Shown here in pieces: positions 27,197-36,905 of a DNA stretch of 64,000 nt. The first letter of the stretch is position 1. Every line of letters starts with the position of its first letter. Source of the DNA: Mameliella sp. MMSF_3455 (GTDB lineage Bacteria > Pseudomonadota > Alphaproteobacteria > Rhodobacterales > Rhodobacteraceae); NCBI RefSeq assembly GCF_030733205.1, contig NZ_JASHJL010000019.1, positions 1 to 64,000 of the forward strand. Reading direction: 5' to 3'. The position numbers and the translations under genes were made by a program. Under the pieces are notes generated by a model. The model did not search any database. It saw nothing but the letters and a program-made list of their open reading frames with translations, and had not been told where the DNA came from.

Positions 27197-28055
27197 CGAA
27201 TTCGCCCCTGGCATAGCCCTGCAGGTAGAGCAGGGCTGTCAGGTCACCGTGGTTCACCCGCAGGTCGCTCTGCGCCTGGACCGAGGGTTTCGCGTGCAAC
27301 GCCACGCCCAGCCCGGCGCGGGTCAGCATGCCCAGGTCATTGGCGCCGTCGCCCACGGCGATCACGTCACAGGCGGAAATCCCCAGTTCGCCGGTGATTT
27401 CGTCCAGCGCCTGGACCTTGGCCTCGCGGCCCAGGATCGGGCGGCCGACCTCTCCGGTCAGCTCACCGTTCTCGATCAACAGCGTGTTGGCGCGGTTCTC
27501 GTCAAAGCCCAGCAGTGCTGAAACCCGCGTGGTGAAGGCGGTGAACCCGCCCGAGACCAGAACGCAATGCCCGCCCGTCGCGTGCATCGTCGCCAGCAGG
27601 GTCTTGCCGCCTGGCATCAGCGTGATGCGGGTCTCGACCACCTTGTCGATGACGCTCTCCGGCAGGCCCTTGAGCAGGGCGACCCGTTCGATCAGGGCGC
27701 CTTCGAAATCCAGCTCGCCGTTCATGGCGCGGGCGGTGATCTCTTTCACATGCGCGCCGACGCCCGCCTCTTCGGCCAGTTCGTCGATGCATTCCTGCTG
27801 GATCATGGTGCTGTCCATGTCCGCCAGCAGCATCCGCTTGCGCCGGTTCGCCTCTGGCAGGACGTTCAGGTCCGCCATCTCCGCGATGGAGGCGCGGATC
27901 TCGTCGAGGTTGCCGGGCGTGGTTTCCAGCGGGAATTCAGCTGCCTCGTCCGGGGAAAGCCAGCTGACCGTGCCGCCCCCCAGCGCGTTGCGCAGGTTTT
28001 CGACCAACGCCGGGTCGAGCTGTCCGGGTTTGGCGATGAGAGAGGCGATCTGCAT
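27186..28055 (-). CDS. serB: Phosphoserine phosphatase
   Basis: A 289-residue HAD phosphatase that makes serine from phosphoserine. The catalytic motif DMDSTMIQQECIDELA is at about residues 80-95, SGGFTAFTTRV gives motif II, and VGDGANDLGML motif IV. The N-terminal part of about 75 residues is the usual ACT-like extension. An in-frame ATG 36 nt upstream is less likely. It follows imuB on the same strand with a 62-bp gap. Confidence 0.96.
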   Translation of the reverse strand: MQIASLIAKPGQLDPALVENLRNALGGGTVSWLSPDEAAEFPLETTPGNLDEIRASIAEMADLNVLPEANRRKRMLLADMDSTMIQQECIDELAEEAGVGAHVKEITARAMNGELDFEGALIERVALLKGLPESVIDKVVETRITLMPGGKTLLATMHATGGHCVLVSGGFTAFTTRVSALLGFDENRANTLLIENGELTGEVGRPILGREAKVQALDEITGELGISACDVIAVGDGANDLGMLTRAGLGVALHAKPSVQAQSDLRVNHGDLTALLYLQGYARGEFVTA

Positions 28056-28117
28056 GGGCGGCTCCGTCCTTGGTCGTCGCGTTTTTGTCATGGGCCGGCG
28101 CGGATGACCAGTGGCGC

Positions 28118-29773
28118 TCAGGCAAAGCTGCCCTGGCAGAACCAGCCGGGTGAGGCCATGCCGCCATGCGCGTAGAACAGCCAGAGCCTTTCGCCGCGGT
28201 CCGTATCGACCCGCCAGTAGTCACGCGGGCCCGAGCGCCAGTCGGGATCGTCCAGCCACCATTCCGGCGCGATCCGTTCCGGACCCGCTCGGGCGGTGGC
28301 CTGCCAGTCCCGTCCGCGCCAGCGAAACCGCTGCGGCGGGCGCGGCTGGTCTGGGGCGGCGACAGGCTCGGGCCGCCAGAGCAGCAGGGGGCGGATCACC
28401 GGGGGCGCGGGCCAGTCGCGTGCGGCCTGTGACCAGGCAGCGGCCAGGATTTGCGACGCCTTTTCAGGGATGTGACTGTCGGCAGGGGCGCGGCGCGTGA
28501 TCGCCTCCATCCCCAGCCGGGCGCCAAGGCGACTGACCAGGTCCTCGAGCGCGGCGCCGCCGTGGATGCGGCGGGTGCCCTGTTGCGCGGCCTCCAGGTG
28601 GCCGGCGCGGGTGCGGGCATGGAGCGGTTCGTGCACCACCGCCTCCAGCCGCAGCATGTCGATGCCGGGCCCGGCATCCAGATCGGGGATCTTTAGCCTT
28701 ATCAGGGGCATGAGCCGGTGGGGCTGGTCGCTGGCCACGGCGCTGGTGACGGTCTGCCAGTACATCTGGTGATCGCAGCGATGCGCCTCGATCCGCAGTG
28801 ATCGGATGCCGCGGCCCCTGGCCTTGAGCGTGGTGCAGAGCCGTTCCGTCATGCGCGAGAGCGCCTCGGCCACGTCTTCCTCCAGCCCGATGGGATCGGG
28901 AAAGGACATGCGCAGGGCAAAGCGATCCGGCGGCGCGCTGGGCGAGACCGGTTCCGGCGCGGCGCCGGTGGCCTGGTCCAGCCGATCGACCAGGCCGCGC
29001 CCGAACCGGCGTGCCAGCGGCGCGCGGGGCTGACCCAGAAGATCTCCCACGCGGCGCAACCCGAGGCGGGAAAGCTGTTCGATAACATGGGGTTCCAGCC
29101 GTAATGCCGCGATGGGCAGGGGTGACAGCGCGCGCCAGCCCTGGCCGGGGGGCGCGATGCGTGTCCTGGTGCCCTGCGCGGCGGAGCGTGGCGGGGCGGT
29201 GCCGCCGCGGGTCCAGTGGCGGCGCTTGCCGGCGCGGGCGCGGGTGGCGGGGGCCTCCTGGTCGATGGCGTCGCCGGAGCGGGCGGGGTCTGCCTGTTGT
29301 TGCGAGAAGCGCGCCAGCGCCCAGGCCGCGCCCAGCGTGTCGGCGATGCCGAAATGCACCGTCAGGCCAAGGTCGGCGCAGTCCTGCGTGGCCTGTTGTG
29401 CCAGCTGTTCCTCACCGCCAAAGAGATGCGCGCAGCCGGTCAGGTCGATCACCAGAGCATCGGGCGGCTCCACCGCGACCCAGGGCGAAAACTTGCCCGC
29501 CCAGCGGTGCAGGGCGCCAAGAAAGGCTTTCTCCTGAATGGGTTGCGCCGGACGGGTGAGCAGGCCCGCGCACATGGCATGGGCGTCGCGCAGCGGCTGA
29601 CCGGGGCGCAGTCCGGCCAGGGAGGCGGCCTGTGACAGCGATCCCAACACCTGCGCCGAGCCCTCTTGCGCGACGGTGGCAAAGGGCACTTCGGCCAGGT
29701 GAGGCTGGGCGCGGATCAGGCGTTCGGCGCCAAGGCGGGGGAACCAGAGCGAGAGGATTCGGCGGTTGGGCAT
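28118..29773 (-). CDS. imuB: DNA polymerase Y family protein ImuB
   Basis: A 551-residue catalytically degenerate Y-family polymerase. LWFPRLGAERL opens it, where true polymerases have the D-x-D metal site, and ALVIDLTGCAHLFGG corresponds to the palm motif with the acidic pair lost, as in known ImuB. The C-terminal region has the WRGRDWQ and GPERIAPEWW motifs of this family. ImuB works with ImuA and the polymerase DnaE2 in SOS mutagenesis. Here neither partner gene is adjacent; serB lies downstream. A LexA box lies 20 bp upstream of the start. Confidence 0.93.
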   Translation of the reverse strand: MPNRRILSLWFPRLGAERLIRAQPHLAEVPFATVAQEGSAQVLGSLSQAASLAGLRPGQPLRDAHAMCAGLLTRPAQPIQEKAFLGALHRWAGKFSPWVAVEPPDALVIDLTGCAHLFGGEEQLAQQATQDCADLGLTVHFGIADTLGAAWALARFSQQQADPARSGDAIDQEAPATRARAGKRRHWTRGGTAPPRSAAQGTRTRIAPPGQGWRALSPLPIAALRLEPHVIEQLSRLGLRRVGDLLGQPRAPLARRFGRGLVDRLDQATGAAPEPVSPSAPPDRFALRMSFPDPIGLEEDVAEALSRMTERLCTTLKARGRGIRSLRIEAHRCDHQMYWQTVTSAVASDQPHRLMPLIRLKIPDLDAGPGIDMLRLEAVVHEPLHARTRAGHLEAAQQGTRRIHGGAALEDLVSRLGARLGMEAITRRAPADSHIPEKASQILAAAWSQAARDWPAPPVIRPLLLWRPEPVAAPDQPRPPQRFRWRGRDWQATARAGPERIAPEWWLDDPDWRSGPRDYWRVDTDRGERLWLFYAHGGMASPGWFCQGSFA

Positions 29774-29792
29774 GGGGAGTCGCGGGCAGAAT

Positions 29793-29807
29793 GTTCTTGT
29801 TATGTTC
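29793..29807 (-). promoter_or_regulatory. LexA (SOS) box of imuB
   Basis: GTTCTTGTTATGTTC on the plus strand is the alphaproteobacterial LexA operator GTTC-N7-GTTC. It ends 20 bp upstream of the imuB ATG. The exact match and the SOS role of ImuB support each other. Confidence 0.88.
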
Positions 29808-30286
29808 TAATCCTCGCAGCACGCGGAGTCGAGTCCGGGAGGCGGGGTTTCAAGAGCGCACGGTGGGGTAACGGGGCGTACGCCGTGCGCGCAACACAAG
29901 ACCTTGGGGGCGCGGTGTCCGCGACCACAAGGCGGAGGGCAGGTGTCACCCCGGCCCCGTCGCTGCGAATCGTACAAAACGTACAAAAGGTACGGCGATT
30001 CCAGCATTTTGTACAAAACGCGGGGCGGCCTCCGGCGTTGCGACGCGGCGCCGGCCGGAAATCCGGTTAACGGGCGCAAAGGTCGCAGGCCGGACGGGGG
30101 AGATCGGCGGCGCTGGTGTCGCATTTGTCGCGTGTCCGGTCGCCCCGTGACCTTTGGGAAACCCGCCTTGGCACCGGGCGTCCGGCGCCGGGCGAAGCGT
30201 GCCCAAAAAGGCCCGGCCCGCGCTTGCGACGGCCCTCGGTTTGCATCAGAGTCCGCGCAAATACAAATCCACGAGAAGGATGGACG
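29808..30286. other. Long intergenic region between imuB and adhC
   Basis: About 480 bp without a supportable gene; long ORFs on both strands are GC-rich shadows. It contains the 49-bp GTACAAAA element at 29972, the sequence GGTTAAC about 45 bp further on, and the adhC ribosome-binding site GAGAAGGA near the end. The adhC promoter must lie here but was not pinned down. Confidence 0.5.
29972..30020 (+). repeat. GTACAAAA element, copy A
   Basis: A 49-bp intergenic block with GTAC at offsets 1, 10, 19 and 40. The first two are GTACAAAA repeats spaced by 9 bp. It ends in an ATTTTGTACAAAA palindrome core. It matches copy B at 61947 at 39 of 49 positions with no gap. It lies between imuB and the formaldehyde dehydrogenase gene. 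Confidence 0.75.
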
Positions 30287-31399
<1,113 letters not shown>

Positions 31400-31434
31400 C
31401 CGGGACGGCGGAAACCCCGCCCCAGGCTTGTGGA

Positions 31435-31464
31435 AACGCCGGTCCATGAAGGGCCGGCGTTTTT
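31435..31464 (+). terminator. Terminator after adhC
   Basis: AACGCCGG and CCGGCGTT form an 8-bp stem, extendable towards the centre, with three T residues following the stem. It begins 36 bp after the adhC stop. Confidence 0.75.
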
Positions 31465-31570
31465 CGTTCGGGGGGAGCGCGATGCCGGGTCATCGCGCCA
31501 GCCCCCCGGGCGTCTTTCCCTTCCCGGAAAACCGTCCTAGTCTTTTGCCCAGACCACCAAAGGACGGCCC

Positions 31571-32332
31571 ATGCGCAACAAGATCCGTGAGCTCTATGTC
31601 GGTGAGAGCGACCGGGCGCACAGGTTCCGCTACGCGCTGCTGTTCTTTGACATCGGCACCATCCTCTTCGTGATTGCCACGTCCTTTACGCAACACGGCC
31701 CCTTCGTCGAGACGGTGGACGCGGTGTTCGGTGTCATCATCCTGGCGGAGCTCGGCGCGCGGTTCTGGATCTCGACCAACCGGGTGCGGCTGATGACGCG
31801 GCTGGTGACGATTGCCGACCTGATCGCCATCGTTTCCTTCCTGGCGCCGCTGGCGGGCGAGGGGCTGGGATTCATGCGGGTGATGCGGACGCTGCGGCTA
31901 TTGCACACCTACCACCTGTCGGCCCAGCTGAGGCGCGACTTTGCCTATTTCCGCCGCAACGAGGATGTGGTGCTGGCGGTGCTGAACCTGGCGGTCTTCA
32001 TCTTCATCATGACGGGGCTGGTCTATGCCACGCAGTACACCTTCAATCCGCAGATCCAGAACTATGCGGACGCGCTTTACTTCACCGTCACGGCGCTGAC
32101 GACGACGGGGTTCGGCGACATCACCCTGCAAGGGGATGTGGGACGGCTGATTTCGGTCATCGTGATGATCTTTGGCGTCACCTTGTTCCTGCGGCTGGTG
32201 CAGGTATTGATCCGCCCCAACAAGGTGCGCGAGGAGTGCGAACAATGCGGGCTGGTGCTGCATGACGCGGACGCGGTGCATTGCAAGCATTGCGGCGCGG
32301 TGATCCATATCAGGACGGAGGGGCAGGCGTGA
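31571..32332 (+). CDS. Potassium-channel-like protein with C-terminal zinc ribbon
   Basis: A 253-residue six-helix channel. Helices lie at about residues 20-38, 48-66, 76-95, 103-122 (an S4-like stretch with spaced arginines), 133-153 and 188-213. The pore loop has the filter TTTGFGD at residues 177-183, GFG instead of the commoner GYG. The tail holds cysteines at 223, 226, 238 and 241 (CEQCG...CKHCG), a probable zinc ribbon. It should conduct K+. Its stop overlaps the acetyltransferase start by 4 nt. Confidence 0.88.
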   Translation: MRNKIRELYVGESDRAHRFRYALLFFDIGTILFVIATSFTQHGPFVETVDAVFGVIILAELGARFWISTNRVRLMTRLVTIADLIAIVSFLAPLAGEGLGFMRVMRTLRLLHTYHLSAQLRRDFAYFRRNEDVVLAVLNLAVFIFIMTGLVYATQYTFNPQIQNYADALYFTVTALTTTGFGDITLQGDVGRLISVIVMIFGVTLFLRLVQVLIRPNKVREECEQCGLVLHDADAVHCKHCGAVIHIRTEGQA

Positions 32333-32829
32333 TCATACGCAAGGCTGTCGAGGCGGACCGGGCGGCGGTCTGGACCATGCTGGAACCGGTGTTCCGCGCA
32401 GGCGACACCTATGCCATCGACCCGGACATCCCGCGCGAAGCGGCGCTGGACTACTGGTTCGGGCCGGAACGGCATGTCTTTGTCGCCGAGGACGCGGGAG
32501 AGGCCCTGGGCACCTACTACATGGTGCGCAACCAGAAGGGCGGCGGCAGCCATGTCTGCAACTGCGGCTATGTCACCGCCCCGGCGGCGCAGGGGCGCGG
32601 CGTGGCGCGGGCGATGCTGGCGCATTCGCTGGAAGAGGCGCCGCGGCTGGGGTTTCGCGCGATGCAGTACAATTTCGTCGTCTCGACCAACACGCGCGCG
32701 GTGGCGACATGGCAGCGCGCGGGGTTCGAGGTGGTGGGGCGCCTGCCCGGCGCCTTCCTGCATCCCGCCGAGGGTTATGTCGACGCGCTGGTGATGTACC
32801 GCACGCTGGCGGACAGGCAGGTGGCCTGA
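32329..32829 (+). CDS. GNAT family N-acetyltransferase
   Basis: A 166-residue acetyltransferase starting at GTG, which overlaps the channel gene stop (GTGA). The acetyl-CoA site is in GYVTAPAAQGRGVARAML, the Q-x-x-G-x-G/A motif, and the C-terminal VVSTNTRAVATWQRAGFEVV is the usual end of the domain. It is closest to small-molecule or amino-acid acetyltransferases; the substrate is unknown. Confidence 0.88.
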   Translation: MIIRKAVEADRAAVWTMLEPVFRAGDTYAIDPDIPREAALDYWFGPERHVFVAEDAGEALGTYYMVRNQKGGGSHVCNCGYVTAPAAQGRGVARAMLAHSLEEAPRLGFRAMQYNFVVSTNTRAVATWQRAGFEVVGRLPGAFLHPAEGYVDALVMYRTLADRQVA

Positions 32830-32844
32830 CACCTTCCTTTCGGC

Positions 32845-33438
32845 CTAGTCCGCCGGAGGCGTTATCGTGAGTTCGACGGCCGAGTACCAATCGGCGATCG
32901 CGCGAATTTCCTCGTCGGTCAGCTCTGCGGCGACGGCGGACATGATCTCGTGTTCGCGTTTGCCGCGCTTGAAGGCCTTGAGCTGCGTGTCGATGTAGAT
33001 GTTCGTCTCGCCGGCGAGGTTGGGGGCGTTCAGCAGGAGCGAGATGCCGTCCGCGCCGTGGCACGAGACACATTGCTGCGGGGCGTCTTCGGGGGCGACC
33101 CCCTCCGGCAGCCTCGTCTTGACCCCGTGCGCGGCGTACCAGGCCGCCACGTCCGAGATCTGCTGTGCGCTGAGGCCCGCAGCGACGACGCTCATCATCT
33201 CGTGCTGGCGCTGGCCGGTCTTGAAGGCCATGAGCTGCGCTTCGAGGTAGTCCTCCGGCTCGCCGCCGATGTGCGGCGCGATGGGGATCGCGGCATAGCC
33301 GTCGATGCCGTGGCAGGTGCGGCACATGTTCGCGATCTTGCGTCCGGCGGCGGGATCGTCTGCTGCGGCGGGGAGGACCAGGGTGATCCCGGCGAGCGTC
33401 AGCCCGCCGAGGATCGTTGCAAGGATGCGCCGCATCAT
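32845..33438 (-). CDS. Diheme cytochrome c (c4-like)
   Basis: A 197-residue periplasmic protein with a signal peptide (LGGLTLAGITLVLPAAA). Two c-type heme sites are present, CRTCH at residues 39-43 and CVSCH at 123-127, with similar halves that end in DVAAWYAAH and AIADWYSAV. The repeated halves and spacing match cytochrome c4. It overlaps the dehydrogenase gene upstream by 4 nt and is its probable electron acceptor, passing electrons to the respiratory chain. Confidence 0.92.
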   Translation of the reverse strand: MMRRILATILGGLTLAGITLVLPAAADDPAAGRKIANMCRTCHGIDGYAAIPIAPHIGGEPEDYLEAQLMAFKTGQRQHEMMSVVAAGLSAQQISDVAAWYAAHGVKTRLPEGVAPEDAPQQCVSCHGADGISLLLNAPNLAGETNIYIDTQLKAFKRGKREHEIMSAVAAELTDEEIRAIADWYSAVELTITPPAD

Positions 33439-34697
33439 TCGGCGGGCGCCGGGTTGTAGGCGATACGCCAGATGGCGCCGGCGAAGTCGTCGGAAACGAG
33501 CATGGACCCGTCCTTGAGGAAGGCGATGTCCATCGGGCGGCCGCGATATTCGCCGGTCTCTTCATCCAGCCAGCCATCGGCAAAGATCTCTGCGCTGACC
33601 GCGTCGCCGTTTTCGTCGAGGCGGGTGAACATCACCCGCGCGCCGACCGGCGTGGTACGGTTCCACGAGCCGTGCTGCGCCCAGAAGATGCCGCCCTTGT
33701 AGTCATCCGGGAAGGAATTGCCGCTGTAGAACCGCATCCCGAGATCGGCGGCATGGGCCGTCAGTTCCAGTTGCGGTTCGACGAATTCGACGCCTTCGGG
33801 ACGCGGGACATCCTTGAAGTCGGGGATTTCGACACGCGCATTGGTCCAGGGGAAGCCGAAATGCTGGCCCGCCGCCGTCTGACGGTTCAACTCGCCCGGG
33901 GGAATGTCATCGCCCATGCCGTCGACCTGGTTGTCGGTGAACCAGAGATCGCCGTTGGCGGGGTTGAAGTCATGACCCACGGAATTGCGGATGCCGCGCG
34001 TATAGACCTCTCGTCCGGTTCCGTCCGTGTTGATCCGGATGATGCCGCCGATGCCGATTTCGTCGTACATCTCGACCTTGTCGGCGGGCTGCACGTTGTG
34101 CGGCTGTCCCAGCGAAATATAAAGCTTGCCGTCCGGGCCGACGCGACAAACCCGCGCGGTATGGTTGAAGCTTTCCTCTTCCTCGGGGATCAGATCGCCC
34201 TTCTCGACGACAACGCCCACGGCCGGGTCGGGCCCTTCAAAAAAGAACTCTGCCGCGGGGAAGGTCAGCACGCGGTTGCGCTCGGCGATGTAAAGGAACC
34301 CGTCTGGCGAGAAACAGGGGCCGTTCGGAATGTCGAAAGTGATTGACGGCGCAAAGTCGAAAACCTCGTCGGCCACGCGGTCGCGGTCGCGGTCCACCAC
34401 CGACCAGACCTTGTCTTTGCGGGTGCCGACGAAGGTCACGGTGCCCTGCGGAGCCACCGCCATCGACCGCGCATCCGGCACGACCGCGTAGAGGCTGATT
34501 TCGAAACCGTCGGGGACATTGATGTGTTGCAGGATGCCTTCCAGCGCCTCGGCCCGGTCGCCGTCCTGCGCCACATGGGTGAACGTGGCGTCGGTGCGCT
34601 GCATGTTCGTCAGCTTGTCCATGTTGTCCTGTGCGAGGGCCGGCAGGGCCGTCATCGAGGCCAGGGCCAAGGCAGAGGCCAAGTGTCTTGTGGTCAT
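33435..34697 (-). CDS. PQQ-dependent sugar dehydrogenase family protein (sorbosone dehydrogenase-like)
   Basis: A 420-residue periplasmic beta-propeller enzyme with a signal peptide (HLASALALASMTALPALAQ). The GSDH-type segments IAERNRVLTFP, FNHTARVCRVGPDGKLYISL, RGIRNSVGHDFNPANGDLWF and AQHGSWNRT are typical of soluble PQQ sugar dehydrogenases. It likely oxidises an aldose or sorbosone. The start at 34697 follows GGGAGGAAA. The cytochrome gene overlaps it downstream. No pqq synthesis genes are in the window. Confidence 0.9.
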   Translation of the reverse strand: MTTRHLASALALASMTALPALAQDNMDKLTNMQRTDATFTHVAQDGDRAEALEGILQHINVPDGFEISLYAVVPDARSMAVAPQGTVTFVGTRKDKVWSVVDRDRDRVADEVFDFAPSITFDIPNGPCFSPDGFLYIAERNRVLTFPAAEFFFEGPDPAVGVVVEKGDLIPEEEESFNHTARVCRVGPDGKLYISLGQPHNVQPADKVEMYDEIGIGGIIRINTDGTGREVYTRGIRNSVGHDFNPANGDLWFTDNQVDGMGDDIPPGELNRQTAAGQHFGFPWTNARVEIPDFKDVPRPEGVEFVEPQLELTAHAADLGMRFYSGNSFPDDYKGGIFWAQHGSWNRTTPVGARVMFTRLDENGDAVSAEIFADGWLDEETGEYRGRPMDIAFLKDGSMLVSDDFAGAIWRIAYNPAPAE

Positions 34698-34863
34698 AAT
34701 TTCCTCCCAATTTTTCAAATTTGGTCGGCTTATCGTTGCGAAATATTGGCGCCGACTCGCGCTAGAGTAAATTGAACGCCCTTCAAGCTGTCAACAAATC
34801 TTACCAATTTGGCGATTTTCGTTTGCGATTGCGCCGGTCCCGCATTGGGGTCAGGATGCGCCC

Positions 34864-35571
34864 ATGTCAAAAAACACTCTCCTCGCGGTGCTGATCGACG
34901 CCGACAACACCTCGCCGAAATACACCAAGGCGCTCTTTGACGAGATCGCGATCCTGGGCGAGGCCAGCGTGCGCCGCTGCTATGGCGATTTCTCCAGCCA
35001 GCAGATGTCGGGCTGGAACAAGGTGCAGGCGGATTTCGGCATCGTGCCGCATCACTCGCCCGCCAATACCGTGGGCAAGAACGCCAGCGACATCGCGCTG
35101 GTGATCGACGCGATGGACCTGATGCACACGGGGCGTTTCGACGGCTTTGTGCTGGTGAGTTCGGACAGCGATTTCACCCGGCTGGCCAGCCGTATCCGCG
35201 AACAGGGGCTGGATGTCTACGGCATGGGGATGCAGAAGACGCCAGATGCCTTCCGCAAGGCCTGCAAACGCTTCATTTTCCTTGAAAACCTGGATTCGGC
35301 CCCCGAGAAGGCCCCGGGCGACAAACCCAAGGCCAAGACCGATCTGACGCAGGCGCGGGACCTGATCTTCAAGGCGATGGAATCCATCGACCAGGACGAC
35401 GAATGGTATCGCCTGGGCGATATCGGGCAGGTCATCACCGCCGCCAACCCGGATTTCGACACCCGCAGCTACGGCAAGCGCAAACTCTCGGACCTGGTGG
35501 CGGAACTGAAGGTTTTCGAAACCAAGCGCAGCGCCAGCGGCAACCAGCTTTTGCTGCGCCGAGTCGACTGA
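34864..35571 (+). CDS. NYN domain protein with OST-HTH/LOTUS C-terminus
   Basis: A 235-residue protein. The NYN (PIN-like) nuclease domain, residues 1-145, has LIDADNTS with acidic residues D12 and D14, DIALVIDAMDL and SSDSDFTRLASRIREQG, which would bind metal. Residues about 160-235 (ARDLIFKAMESI, WYRLGDIGQVI, YGKRKLSDLVAEL) match an OST-HTH/LOTUS RNA-binding module. It is probably an RNase or RNA-binding protein; the target is unknown. Confidence 0.88.
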   Translation: MSKNTLLAVLIDADNTSPKYTKALFDEIAILGEASVRRCYGDFSSQQMSGWNKVQADFGIVPHHSPANTVGKNASDIALVIDAMDLMHTGRFDGFVLVSSDSDFTRLASRIREQGLDVYGMGMQKTPDAFRKACKRFIFLENLDSAPEKAPGDKPKAKTDLTQARDLIFKAMESIDQDDEWYRLGDIGQVITAANPDFDTRSYGKRKLSDLVAELKVFETKRSASGNQLLLRRVD

Positions 35572-35681
35572 GCGGGATTTCCGGGAACCCGGAGCCCGCC
35601 TCGTGCGTTGATCCTGACGCCGTCCCGGAGGAGGCCGGTGCGGCGTGCGCAATCGTCAGGACATCAGAGGAGGATGGACTA

Positions 35682-35864
35682 ATGGATCCAGTCAAGGCGA
35701 CCGAAATCGCACATGCCCTTTACCGGGCGCATGGGGGCAAGGCCGAGGCGGAGGCCGCGCAGCGCGAACGGGAGTCCCGGGATGCGGGCGACGACCGGGA
35801 GGCGGAGAACTGGCGCGCGATCCGGGGCAGCATCCGCCAGATGCGCGGCGCCAACCAGAGCTGA
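35682..35864 (+). CDS. Small charged hypothetical protein, 60 residues
   Basis: The ORF starts DPVKATEIAHALYRAHGGKA and is highly charged and helical, with no cysteine or membrane segment. The ribosome-binding site GAGGAGGA is 8 nt upstream of the ATG, which favours a real gene. Similar short proteins occur in Rhodobacterales, without a known role. It lies 110 bp after the NYN gene and may share its transcript. Confidence 0.65.
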   Translation: MDPVKATEIAHALYRAHGGKAEAEAAQRERESRDAGDDREAENWRAIRGSIRQMRGANQS

Positions 35865-35890
35865 TGTAGGCGCCCGCTCTCGCGGCTGGC

Positions 35891-36826
35891 TCAGGGCCAC
35901 CAGCTGGTGACCGTGGCGATCACGGCGCTGACCGTGACGATGCTGGCGGTGGTGGAAATCAGGATAGAGGCCGAGACGCGCTGCGGCGCGATGCCGTAGT
36001 GTTGTGCCAGAATAAAGACGTTGCCCGCCACCGGCAGCGCGGCGGCCGCAACCGCCACCGAGGCGCGGTAGGCATCGACCGGAAAGAAGATATAGACCCC
36101 AAGCCCCACGAACAGCGGGTGCAGCACCAGCTTGGCGAAACTCAGCCAGGCGGCGATTTCGATCCGTTCGGCGGATTTTGAGGCCAGCGAGGCCCCGATG
36201 GCAAAGAGCGCGCCCGGCGTGGCGGCATTGCCCAGCGTCGTCAGGAAGCTGTTGGCGACCTCGGGCACGGGCAAGCCGCTGGCCGAGACGGCAAGGCCGA
36301 GACCGATGGAGACGATCATCGGGTTTTTCAGCAGTCCCAGCAGCAGCTTCCACAGGATGCCCAGCCCCATGTGCCCCTCGCGCGCGCCCGTCACCAACAG
36401 CGTCAGGAGCGAGGAAAAGACGATCAGGTCGATGGAAAGGATCAGGATGATCGGGCCCACGGCCTCTTGCCCCAAAAGCAGCGCCAGCATGGGAACGCCA
36501 AGAAAGCCGGTGTTGCCGATGGCGGCGCATTGCGCCTCGATCGAGGCGGTGGGCAGGTCCAGCCCGCGCAGGAAGGCCACCGCCATGCCCAGGGCCCAGG
36601 TGACGGCGGTCCCCCAGAGATAGGCGCTGGCCAGCCGCGGCTCGAAGATCTCGTCAAAGCGCAGATTGGCCGAAAAGCGGAAGAGCATCGCCGAAAGGGC
36701 GAAGAAGAACACGAACTTGGTCAGTGCGGCGCTGGCCTCTTCCGAGAAGAACCGCGTCTTGGCGGCGCCATAGCCCAGCCCGATCAGGCCGAAGAAGGGC
36801 AGGGTCTTGAGGAAGATATCCAGCAT
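35891..36826 (-). CDS. AEC family transporter
   Basis: A 311-residue auxin-efflux-carrier family protein with about ten helices in two blocks (N-terminal to about residue 150, C-terminal from about 165). The helix-break motif GNTGFLGVPMLALLLG in the first half and NVFILAQHYGIAPQRVSASI in the second are typical. In bacteria these export malate, amino acids or other anions; the substrate is not clear here. It is convergent with the small hypothetical gene. Confidence 0.92.
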   Translation of the reverse strand: MLDIFLKTLPFFGLIGLGYGAAKTRFFSEEASAALTKFVFFFALSAMLFRFSANLRFDEIFEPRLASAYLWGTAVTWALGMAVAFLRGLDLPTASIEAQCAAIGNTGFLGVPMLALLLGQEAVGPIILILSIDLIVFSSLLTLLVTGAREGHMGLGILWKLLLGLLKNPMIVSIGLGLAVSASGLPVPEVANSFLTTLGNAATPGALFAIGASLASKSAERIEIAAWLSFAKLVLHPLFVGLGVYIFFPVDAYRASVAVAAAALPVAGNVFILAQHYGIAPQRVSASILISTTASIVTVSAVIATVTSWWP

Positions 36827-36905
36827 GGCGCTGCTGTAGCACGGGGAACGGCGGGGTCAACGGCGCAGGCTCCCGGCTTGTTGATCCAATTGGAGGGCGA
36901 CACCG

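Noticed and set aside
28118-29773. ImuB as an active DinB-type polymerase (Pol IV)
   Set aside because: The acidic residues of the catalytic palm are not evident and the C-terminal motifs fit ImuB.
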